Shown in pieces: positions 1-8,654 of a stretch of 25,357 bases of DNA. Within the stretch, counting starts at the first letter, position 1; every line of letters begins with the position of its first letter. Position numbers and translations under genes: made by a program. The stretch comes from Conidiobolus incongruus B7586 (lineage: Eukaryota; Entomophthoromycota; Entomophthoromycetes; Entomophthorales; Conidiobolaceae), in assembly GCA_000697335.1 (NCBI GenBank), contig JNEM01013477.1, positions 1 through 25,357 of the forward strand, in the 5' to 3' direction. Below the pieces are notes generated by a model that was not told where the DNA came from, did no database searches, and saw only the letters and a program-made list of their open reading frames with translations.

Positions 1-130
1 TTTTTGATTATAAATATAATTTAATTAAATTCACTTATTATATTAATTATATGTATATTTTAGCTTTTATAAATTATAATATATTAATTTTATAATATTT
101 AATAATTAAAATAAATAAAAGTTTATTTTA

Positions 131-148
131 ATATATATATATATATAT
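131..148. repeat. (AT)9 dinucleotide microsatellite
   Basis: Nine uninterrupted AT units are read directly from the sequence. Similar short tracts occur elsewhere in the spacers, so this is background for the locus and not a specific signal. Confidence 0.9.
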
Positions 149-149
149 G

Positions 150-590
150 ATAGGGAATAATCTTGTCCATCGCTTAAGAAACTCTGATAATTACACTAAT
201 GCAAGAAGTCATATTAGAAGTACATTATTTTATTAATTAGTTCAACTTAGCACTTTCTATCTGAAGTTATTCATAACCACCCAAACTTAGCAATTGAAAT
301 TATTATAAGATCATCACAAGCCAATCAATAAACTCATCTTTTTATCTTCATTTTCAAAAGTATCCAATCTCTTAGTTTTTTTTTGTAACACTCACAAAAA
401 GTATTGAGTTATGACAAGTATAAGATATTTACTTTATTTAAAAACTTTGATTTGCAATAAGCTATTTTTACCTAATTTGGTGAACCATCTTAATTTCCCT
501 TAATTTTGTGGTAATCTATCATTTACCACTGGTGATTCCCTGTTCAAGCTCTAAAAGACTATTTCCTCCCACATTTATAGTTGTCATATA
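150..590. pseudogene. GC-elevated island, possible relic of a coding sequence
   Basis: This stretch holds clearly more C and G than the spacer on either side. On the + strand, short open runs read like protein, for example HFLSEVIHNHPNLAIEI from position 251 and FCGNLSFTTGDSLFKL from position 504, but they lie in different contexts and are separated by stops. The short hydrophobic/Asn pattern is reminiscent of leucine-rich-repeat proteins, but this is a weak impression only. No intact gene can be supported. It may be a decayed gene fragment, exons of an unrecognised gene, or simply a less AT-biased patch. Confidence 0.22.
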
Positions 591-1920
591 TATAATTAAT
601 ATTAAAACAATTTGATAATATAAATTCATTTTTATTTCATAAAAAAATAAATATTAAATTTGATTTTATAATATTTAATATAGTTTTCTTTCTATTTTTG
701 ATATAATAAATATAATAATATAAGGTAATTTTTGATAAGGTTTTATATTAATAAGTTGCTTATAAATTTTTAATGATTTTATAAGATTTATGCTTGAATT
801 TTAATATTAATATAATCAAAAATTTTTTTATGATCATTATTTAATTTATGTATAATTAAAACCCAAATCAAACTATTAAAATAAAAATTATTTGATTAAA
901 AAATTATTGTATATATATACTGTAAAAACCTATAAATTATTTTATTCACTTTGTATATATATTAATTATTAAAATTAATAATAAATTTCAATAATCACAA
1001 ACCAAGAAATTTCCATTTCTTCAATTCTTATTTAACAAACGTAGAACTATTAATATTTCAATCTAATATGAAGAATTCCATATAATCAGATATTAAAAAA
1101 TTGATTTGTAACATTTTTTCTTTTAAGTAATATATATTATTCATAATTAATATTTTTCATTATGTCAAAATAGTTCAGTAAATATTTTATTTAATGTGCA
1201 TAAAAATATAATGTCAATTTTCAAAACAAAATGCAAGTTATAATATTGCTAAAGTTTATCATAATTACTAAGACATTAATAGTAAAACCAAAATAAACCA
1301 ATATATTCAACCAACTTAAATGGCCGTTATTAAAATTAAAATCAGTTATATTTCCTAAATAAATTAAATAATTCAACAGGTTTAAACTAATTGAGGGTTA
1401 AGTTAGTTGATAAAAATATTTGGAATAAATTTACGAATATTGAAATCAAAACAAAATTAATTACTTGATAAGAATATATAAAATAAAAATCAATTATTAT
1501 ACGCATTATCAAATAAGTTATAAAATGAGATTAATTAATGATTTATTATCTTTAGAATACAGGAATATAATTTTAGCTTTATTTGTAAATATAAATTTGA
1601 TCATCAATTTTGACTGAAGTGCATAATAATAACAACATTTGTGTGAATTTGTATCATTATATTGGATTTTTTAAAAAAATTATTTGAATCATTTTCTTGT
1701 TAATTGAAAGTATATATTGAGTTATTATATGTAATATTTATATTCATAATTTTCACTCAAATATACAAAATCGATTAGACGATTAGAGAATTAGGGCAAT
1801 ATTTAGTTAAATTAGTCTGTAAGGAAAATTGGAATAAATCAAATAAATTTTAGTGGAAATTGATATACAAGATTATTTTTAAATAATGGCTTTAAAATGT
1901 TAATTGAGCTTAATTGAAAT

Positions 1921-1940
1921 ATATATTTATAGATATTTTA
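1921..1940 (+). promoter_or_regulatory. TATA-like element upstream of copy A
   Basis: A TATA-rich run (atatatttatagatatttta) lies about 65-85 bases before the chosen ATG of copy A. That is close to the 84-96 base spacing of the TATA-like elements before copies B and C. The background is so AT-rich that the match alone is weak, and the similar spacing across paralogues is the only real support. An ATTGG (inverted CCAAT) lies between it and the gene. Confidence 0.3.
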
Positions 1941-1948
1941 TAATCAGC

Positions 1949-1993
1949 ATGGTTAGCAACCTCATTGGTTTTAATATTAAAATTTGTTTTTAA
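1949..1993 (+). other. Short upstream ORF (14 codons) before copy A
   Basis: An ATG at 1949 opens a 14-codon frame (MVSNLIGFNIKICF) that stops at 1991-1993, 11 bases before the ATG of copy A. It is in a different frame from the main gene and does not extend it. If transcription starts upstream of 1949 it could lower translation of copy A. If the start lies downstream it is irrelevant. The TATA-like run just upstream leaves both options open. Confidence 0.25.
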
Positions 1994-2004
1994 AGAAATT
2001 GTTA

Positions 2005-5000
2005 ATGAAATCTTTTAATACACTAATAGTCAATTTACTCCTGTGTAATTATTTGGCTGAAAAATCCAAGCACTACTTAGTAAATGCAGTGAGATATAAC
2101 AAATTAGGAGATCATGATTTACCAGGATCACACTTCTTGGCTATAGACAACACTCCTGGTGCTGATGAAGAAGAGAGCTCTGAAGAGAAATCTCCAAAGG
2201 AAGATCCATTACCTCTCAGACCTTTGACTAAAGATTGGGACATCGGAAAATCACTGAATCGAACACTAGAAGCTGTGTTGGATGAAGGAACTTGGATGAA
2301 TTTAGATGTTAGTCCCGATGGCAAAGAAATCGTATTTGATTTACTTGGAGAAATATATACCTTACCTATTGAAGGAGGAAATGCCAAATTGCTCAAAGGT
2401 GGACCATCATTTGATGTTCAACCAAGATATTCTCCTGATGGCAAAAGTATTCTATACACTAGCGATGCAAGTGGAATCGACAATTTATGGGTTATGGACA
2501 GGCAGGGCAAATCAAACAGACAAGTTACAGGAGAAGACTATCGTTCGGTAACTAATGGTCAATGGTCTCCTAATAGTCAAGAGATTGTTGCTGTCAAATG
2601 GTATACATCAGGTAGATCCATACCGGCTGGAACTATTCAAAGATATAAATTGAGCGGGAATAGTATTAGTACTCCAGAGCTCCTTGTAGATAAAAAGTCC
2701 GCCCAAGTTGGTGTCGAAGAACCAATATTTGCTTACAGTAATTCGGGAGATGTTATCTACTATTCGACTAATGATAAAGATACTAATACCTGGAACTATA
2801 GCAAAGATCCTCATGCCGGAATTTACAACATTTATAGTTATAATATAACGTCAAAAGAAGATCCAGTCAAAATTGCCGGTTATGAGGGTGGAGCAGCTCG
2901 CCCTATCCCTTCTCGTGATGGCAAAAAACTTGCATTTGTGCGTAAAATAGAGTTTAAGTGGGGTTTAATTGTTAAAGATCTTGAATCAGGTGATGAAACA
3001 ATCGTTTGGGATGGTTTATCTCGTGATAATCAAGAGAGCTCCGCTTCCAATGGTGTTTATCCAAGATTCGCTTGGCTTCCTGATGATTCTGCCATCATTA
3101 TTTGGGCGCAGGGAAAGATCAATCGTGTACCATTAGATTCATCTCCTATTAAAGTGATCCCATTCAAAGCTAACGTGAACTTAAATATTGCTCCAACGGT
3201 AAAGCATGAGTATGAATTGATTGAAGCATCTGATAAGGATACATTCAATAACAAAGCTATTCAATTCTACGATATTAACCAAAATGGAGATAAAGCTGTT
3301 TATATTGTCACTGGTCAAACATATGTGAAGAATCTGAAAACTGGAGAATCTACCAAGTTAAATTTATCCAATCCAGAAGATAATCGACATGCACCATCCT
3401 TTCATCCTACAAACGATAACATTATTATTCAGTCTAGATGGAACGATACTGAACTTTCTTTTATCGAAATTGTAGATATTGAGCAGAACAAAGTAATATC
3501 AACTCTTGATCTCCCAAGAGGCAAATATAACTATCCATCAATATCCAACGATGGCAAAACATTCGTATATACCAAAACATTAGGAGATCAAATAGCAGGG
3601 ACTCTATTCAGTACTTCTAAGCTGGGTGTTTGGGTTGGGAAACTAGATGACCAATATCAGGTGATCAAGGGTTCAACTAAATTGTTGATACCTGACGAGA
3701 CCAACGGAGCCAAATTTACTAATGATGATAAGAAACTTCGTATTGGTGGCTATGCAGATCCGTATTTATATGATTTAGAAAGTGGAGAAAGTTCCAAGCT
3801 CGGAACAGTTAAGGATAGTGCTGGTGATGTAATTTTGAGCTCTGATGGAAAGTTAATTGCATTCCCTCAATATAGACAGATTTATATTGTACCTGCTAAA
3901 GCTAATATCACATATTGGAGCAAGCCTGGTAAAGCACCAGAAGGATTAATCAGATTGTCTAAAGATGGAGGACAAACTACATTAATTGGAGGCCCAAAAA
4001 GTGAAAATTTATACTATCTGATGGCTAACACTTTATTTGAGGTACATATACCAACTGTTCAAGCGAAATGTGGTGATGTCGCCAAATCCGATCTCTACTT
4101 CGGATATGAATGTGTTCAACCACTACTCAAATCTTATGATTTGTCTGTAAAAGTTCCTATATCCCGTCCACCTTCGAATAAGGTTTTAGTTTGGGATAAT
4201 GCCATTATAGTAACAATGCGAACTGGAAATGAAAAAGAAGATATAATAAAATCTGGAAGATTAGTCATTCAAGGAAACAAGATATTAGAAGTTGGAGATT
4301 CTAATAGCGTCAAAGTTCCATATGGAGCTAAAGTTATTGATCTTAATGGTGGTACCATTCTCCCAGGTTTTATGGACGAACATGCTCATTGGTCAGGGTT
4401 TGATTATCCTGTTCGTTCTCATTGGCAACATCAGTTACCCTTAACTTATGGAGTAACAACGATGCACAACCCTTCATATGACACTGTTCAAGGATTTGTA
4501 GAGCAAGAACTAGTACGTTCTGGCCGTCTATTAGCACCTAGGATTTTTACCACAGGAACTATTATATATGGCGCTGCTGGTGATGTTCGAGTTGAAGTGA
4601 ATAACTATGAAGAAGCTAAATCAATCTTACGACTTTTGAAATCCTATGGCGCACTTTCAGTGAAATCTTATAACCAACCTTCTCGCTACTCTCGTCAGAT
4701 GATTTTAGAAGCTGCAAGGGAATTGGGTATGCTAGTTGTTCCAGAAGGAGGTATGCACTTTGCCTGGAATACCAATCAAATTATAGATGGTCACACTACG
4801 ATTGAGCATGCTCTTCCAGTTGGTTTGTTGTACGAAGATTTGCGAATTCTATTTGAGAAAGCTGGAACTGCAACTACACCTACTCTTATCGTTTCTTATG
4901 GAGGTGTTTTTGGTGAAAATTATTGGTACCAATCCACGAATGTATGGGAAGAGGCAAAAATGCGCCAGCGTCATCCTTTGAGGCTACTTGAAGCAGCCAG

Positions 5001-5442
5001 CTTCCGTAGACCTTTAGCTGACGAGAAAGAGTATGTTTTCCTTGAAACTAGTCGAACCCTAGCTAATTTGACGCGTCGTAATGTCTTGGTCAATCCCGGT
5101 GCTCATGGTGAAAGACAAGGTATTGGATACCTTTGGGAACTATGGATGCTTTCCAAGGGTGGAATGACCAATTATGAAGTACTTCGTTCGGCTACAAGAA
5201 ATGTTGCTAAAACACTTGGATTAAAAGATCTTGGATCTCTTGAAAAAGGAAAGCTTGCTGATTACATTGTTTATCCTTCTGGAAAATCTCCAATGGATGA
5301 TCTTAAACATCTTCGAGATATTTCTCAAGTCTCTGTTAATGGATTCCTCCACGATGCTTCCTCATTAGATCAAGTATGGCCTGAAGAGAAGAAAGCACTT
5401 CCTTTACCTAAACTGAACAATGATTATATTGTTCGCGGCTAA
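2005..5442 (+). CDS. Secreted TolB/PD40-propeller amidohydrolase, copy A (intact)
   Basis: The gene is an intronless frame of 1145 residues. I start it at the ATG at 2005, because the open frame reaches back only to a TTG at 1984. Residues 1-20 have a hydrophobic core (NTLIVNLLLC) and look like a signal peptide. An acidic linker follows. Residues about 75-690 hold repeated SPDGK-type blades of a TolB/PD40 beta-propeller. Residues about 722-1115 form an amidohydrolase-superfamily barrel: HxH in DEHAHW (H793, H795), a lysine in SVKSYNQ (K887), and histidines in GMHFAW (H918) and TTIEHA (H935). The usual strand-8 Asp is not seen; NPGAHG occupies that place. The tail has the family signature LGSLEKGKLADYIV. 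Bacterial proteins with this domain order and length are predicted metal-dependent hydrolases of the periplasm or exterior; their substrates are mostly unknown. Codons are more AT-ending than in copy B. The enzyme class is secure, the substrate is not. Confidence 0.93.
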   Translation: MKSFNTLIVNLLLCNYLAEKSKHYLVNAVRYNKLGDHDLPGSHFLAIDNTPGADEEESSEEKSPKEDPLPLRPLTKDWDIGKSLNRTLEAVLDEGTWMNLDVSPDGKEIVFDLLGEIYTLPIEGGNAKLLKGGPSFDVQPRYSPDGKSILYTSDASGIDNLWVMDRQGKSNRQVTGEDYRSVTNGQWSPNSQEIVAVKWYTSGRSIPAGTIQRYKLSGNSISTPELLVDKKSAQVGVEEPIFAYSNSGDVIYYSTNDKDTNTWNYSKDPHAGIYNIYSYNITSKEDPVKIAGYEGGAARPIPSRDGKKLAFVRKIEFKWGLIVKDLESGDETIVWDGLSRDNQESSASNGVYPRFAWLPDDSAIIIWAQGKINRVPLDSSPIKVIPFKANVNLNIAPTVKHEYELIEASDKDTFNNKAIQFYDINQNGDKAVYIVTGQTYVKNLKTGESTKLNLSNPEDNRHAPSFHPTNDNIIIQSRWNDTELSFIEIVDIEQNKVISTLDLPRGKYNYPSISNDGKTFVYTKTLGDQIAGTLFSTSKLGVWVGKLDDQYQVIKGSTKLLIPDETNGAKFTNDDKKLRIGGYADPYLYDLESGESSKLGTVKDSAGDVILSSDGKLIAFPQYRQIYIVPAKANITYWSKPGKAPEGLIRLSKDGGQTTLIGGPKSENLYYLMANTLFEVHIPTVQAKCGDVAKSDLYFGYECVQPLLKSYDLSVKVPISRPPSNKVLVWDNAIIVTMRTGNEKEDIIKSGRLVIQGNKILEVGDSNSVKVPYGAKVIDLNGGTILPGFMDEHAHWSGFDYPVRSHWQHQLPLTYGVTTMHNPSYDTVQGFVEQELVRSGRLLAPRIFTTGTIIYGAAGDVRVEVNNYEEAKSILRLLKSYGALSVKSYNQPSRYSRQMILEAARELGMLVVPEGGMHFAWNTNQIIDGHTTIEHALPVGLLYEDLRILFEKAGTATTPTLIVSYGGVFGENYWYQSTNVWEEAKMRQRHPLRLLEAASFRRPLADEKEYVFLETSRTLANLTRRNVLVNPGAHGERQGIGYLWELWMLSKGGMTNYEVLRSATRNVAKTLGLKDLGSLEKGKLADYIVYPSGKSPMDDLKHLRDISQVSVNGFLHDASSLDQVWPEEKKALPLPKLNNDYIVRG

Positions 5443-6384
5443 AGTCTATTTAAATAAATCATGTTTTCATATATTTTCTGGTCCCCAATGAAATGATTTA
5501 ATTTGAAAATATTAATTATTAGAAAATTTTATTAACTGTTTGTTACATTATTATTTTGAAAAATTCTAGTTTTTATACTTATTAATTAATAATATTTTAT
5601 ACATGGCAAATTTTATAAAGAATATATTACAAAAATCGTCAGATATTAAATGATCTTTGTGTTTTACAATGGATAAATATTCAACCGTTTTCTTTTTAAA
5701 CATTTTTATTAGAGCTTAATTTTGAACAGAATTAGAATTTTCAAGCCTAAACATTTGAAAAAAGTTATTCTACCCTCAAATATACTGAAGCCAATATTTT
5801 AATTCAGAATGCAAACCTATTTTTGTAGTAAAAATGTCAAAACCAAATTATTCTGCACCCTGGGTTTTAAATCTGATCCTTATCATTGTGAATAATAATT
5901 TCAAATAAAATTTAATGTATGAACTATTCTCCTACAAATTAAATAATAATTATTGGTTTTATTAATTGGTTTTTAATAAAAGAACATAATTTTGAGCCTT
6001 AGTTTTTCCCTAATAATAAGAATTAAACACCAACATTAGTTTAAATTGATTAATAGTTATTAAACTCAAATTGAGCCAATATATATTCGAGAATAATCAA
6101 GCATTTAATAATTGTATTAAATTATATAGAATTAAGGCACAAAGAATTGACTTGAATGTTATTATATATATATATATCTTATATAGAAACAGATTCAGGG
6201 CTATGAATAAATATAGCTTAATTTAGTTTAGGTAAAGGTTTAATGTATAAGTATTATAGAAACCAGAATAATATTATATTGTTTAAAATTTAACGTCTCC
6301 GATAAAAATTAAAAACATTAATTGGATTTAACATTAGATTAAAGGATTTAAGTTAGCGTACTAAATGAAAGAATATGAATGAAC
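5443..6384. other. Convergent intergenic spacer, copy A to kinase
   Basis: This spacer lies between the 3' ends of copy A (+) and the kinase gene (-), so it should hold two 3' UTRs and polyadenylation sites. It is AT-rich and contains a (TA)7 tract at 6163-6176. Short patches around 5740-5890 are slightly richer in C and G, but I see no reading frame there. No RNA gene or repeat was recognised. Confidence 0.7.
5453..5458 (+). terminator. Possible polyadenylation signal AATAAA of copy A
   Basis: AATAAA lies 11 bases after the stop codon of copy A. In DNA this AT-rich the hexamer is common by chance. The position would give an unusually short 3' UTR, so the call is weak. Confidence 0.25.
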
Positions 6385-8654
6385 TTAATTTTGTAAATCC
6401 ACTTTCTCCAAAGCATCTAAGAGTAAACGTTGAGAAAATCCTGGTAATTCTGTTTCAACTTCGTCGAAAGCTTGAATCAGTTTTTTCACCTTTTGCTTGC
6501 CAGCAACCGTGTGAGCCCCGTTATAAGCCTAATAATTGTGGTCAATAGAAGAATAATACGTATTGTTATAATATCTTTACCTTAGTCAATAGCGGTTCAA
6601 TGATAGCTTTGTATACGCTATCAGTCAATTTCATCGTGTCTGAGTTAAATTCAGTGTCAGCATATTGAGAATTTGACTCGGAATTGGGAGGTGTAATAGG
6701 AGCTTTGGTAGCTTCAGGCCTGGCTGCAGGTACTGGATTGGCGGTAGGAACCGGTGGTGGATTTCGAGTGGGCAAAGGAGGTGGAGAGGTGACCCTTGGG
6801 GGAGGTGGAGTAACTTTGGGGGCAGAAGCTTGTACAGGTTGGCGGATAGTAGCGGCTGGGTTTGAAGGTGGTTTGACAGTTCCAAAGTCCCAATCAAGGT
6901 CATTATTTGGTGTTTCCCTAAATCGTTTGTTAGAGTAAATTAATGCTGAACATATTTAATATATACTCGTCGCTGATATGAGGCTCTTCTTCAGAGTCAG
7001 ATAAATGTCCTTGATTAGCCCAAGTTTGGTAACGATCAATTAAATCAACCAAATAATAGGTACGTTTAGCATTTTTAATAAATTTGTGTTTAAGAAGGTC
7101 TTTAGCACTAGGTCTCTATAATAAAGTTGTCATTATCTAAATGTAAATAATAGTTGCGTAATCTACCTTTTCAGGATCTTTTTGTAAACATAAAGAAACG
7201 AACTCTTTGAAAGCCTTAGTAAAGTTTCCTTCAAGGGTGGGAGGGTCACATTTGGGGATGAGAAAAAGAACTTTCATGGGGTGAAGTTCAGCATAGGGAG
7301 GATATCCTTTAGCAAGTTCAATTGCTGTAATACCTAATGACCAAATATCGGCCTATTATATATAGTGTGATTATTCTAATTGAATCAAAACTATTTATGA
7401 AAATGGTATACCTTGTGATCATACCCAGAATGTTTAATAACTTCTGGAGCCATCCAAAACTAAAATTATAATTAATAAAATGATAGAGAAATTTAATAAA
7501 TAAAATAAATACGGGAGTTCCGACAAAGGTGTTCTTCTTAGTCAAGGTAGCAGTTAACTGAAAATAAAAAGTTAAAATACGAAATTAAAATAATTGTAAT
7601 TAGTATAAAATACCTGTCCAGAAACACCAAAATCAGCCATTTTAACTAAATATTAATTTCATGAATATTATGATTGAAGTTATTATATACTTTATATCCT
7701 ACCATCTCCGTTGGCACTTAATAAAACATTGGCAGCTATAATTCAAAATTAAATATCAGCTAAACTAGAACACTTAATATTAGTAGCCAAATGTATACCT
7801 TTAATGTCTAAAAATCGAATATATAAACATTATTAAATTATGTGTAAAATAAAATTAATATAAACTTACCTCGATGAAGTTTATTTTCACCATGCAAATA
7901 TTCAAGTCCTTTAAGTAATTCTCTCAAAATAATTGCAATATAAGGTTCAGAAATTTTACCAGGTTTCATCTATAAGAATTATGATTAATTTTGATATAAA
8001 TATGGTAATTTAAATGTAATTACTAAGTCAGAGCAAGAACCACCTAAACAATACTCCATAACAATCCAGAGTTGGGAGCCTTTGAGATAAGATCCATAGT
8101 ATCTATTCAATATGGTTTAAATTTTAACACTGAATAATTTATAGTTAAATAATACTTGGTAACATGAGGGGAATCCAACTGGCTTAAAATGGCAATTTCT
8201 TGTTGAATATCTTCAATTTCATCTTCTGCACTTTCCAAATCAATTACTTTAATAGCTACAGGGGTTTTGCTCCTTTTATCAAAACTATAAGATACGAAAT
8301 TATTTTTGTTTTAATTAAATCACTATATAAATAAAGATAATATTAGATGTGCTTACCCCTTGAAGACCTCACCAAAAGAACCTCTGCCTATAGAATAATG
8401 AATATAATTGAATATGTTGATTTTTAAATTATTTTATAATTATAACCTATTCTATGTTGTTTTATGTAAAACTGCTCAGGGTCTACATTACGCGAATTAT
8501 TGGAAGTATGCGACTAGATTTCAAAGTGTTATTATTAGTTAAAATTTTTGAAAAATTTAAGAATTCGGTGAAATATATTTAATATATTTAAAATTATATA
8601 ATTTATTAAAAATGAATTATATATAAAAAAAATTAAATATATTCAACTTACCAT
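6385..8654 (-). CDS. GCK-III (STE20/MST3-like) Ser/Thr protein kinase, 15 coding exons
   Basis: Coding exons, listed 5' to 3' on the minus strand: 8652-8654, 8447-8513, 8357-8387, 8156-8284, 8024-8102, 7870-7969, 7799-7807, 7703-7735, 7614-7645, 7513-7557, 7412-7459, 7167-7352, 6967-7115, 6581-6917, 6385-6528. Every intron is GT-AG and the exons total 1392 nt, giving 463 residues. The kinase domain begins near residue 17: P-loop GRGSFGEV 24-31, K46, E63, HRDIK 135-139, N142, DFG 155-157, activation loop [15 protein letters not shown] 168-182. After the domain come [16 protein letters not shown], a DLDWDFGTV segment, a proline-rich stretch (about 320-382) and a helical C-terminus. This is the GCK-III pattern (MST3/YSK1; fungal Kic1/Sid1/Nak1-type kinases), whose tails bind CCM3/Mob-type partners and which act in cell polarity or septation. 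All catalytic residues are present. Which fungal orthologue it is cannot be settled by eye. Confidence 0.93.
6918..6966 (-). other. Shortest kinase intron (49 nt) with clear branch point
   Basis: On the minus strand the intron starts GTATAT, ends GATTTAG, and has CTCTAAC about 10 bases before its end, a good fungal branch-point match. Its removal splits a Glu codon (GA|G) and joins HISDE to ETPNND. It is typical of the 49-72 nt introns of this gene. Confidence 0.85.
7799..7807 (-). other. 9-nt microexon in the kinase catalytic loop
   Basis: On the minus strand the exon ACATTAAAG is flanked by introns of 62 nt (7808-7869) and 63 nt (7736-7798). The upstream exon ends CTTCATCGAG and the downstream exon begins CTGCCAATG. 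Only inclusion of the nine bases gives LHRDIKAANV, the obligatory catalytic-loop motif, including the catalytic Asp. Both flanking introns have GT and AG ends. Confidence 0.9.
8514..8651 (-). other. 138-nt first intron directly after the ATG of the kinase
   Basis: On the minus strand the donor GTAAGT follows the ATG at 8652-8654 with no further coding base, and the acceptor ATCTAG precedes TCG CAT ACT (Ser-His-Thr). It is about twice as long as any other intron of the gene. No in-frame ATG exists in the following exon before the kinase domain, so this intron must be removed for translation. Confidence 0.8.

Larger units (their letters stand above)
1..1948. other. AT-rich intergenic spacer upstream of copy A
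   Basis: Apart from one richer island at about 150-590, listed separately, this stretch is nearly all A and T, with many in-frame stops on both strands and no reading frame that looks coding. It carries an (AT)9 microsatellite. I see no tRNA, no conserved RNA fold and no mobile-element ends. The last 100 bases probably hold the promoter of copy A. Confidence 0.7.

Noticed and set aside
1984-2004. Seven-codon N-terminal extension of copy A starting at TTG
   Set aside because: The first codon is TTG, not ATG. The ATG at 2005 gives a start followed by a hydrophobic signal core, as in B and C.
6684-6938. Glycine-rich + strand open frame opposite the kinase tail
   Set aside because: It is the complement of the proline-rich coding exon of the kinase, which explains the glycines.
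7318-7545. 75-codon minus-strand frame across kinase introns
   Set aside because: It reads through introns with GT-AG ends; the spliced path gives the conserved [11 protein letters not shown] and ADIWSLG motifs instead.
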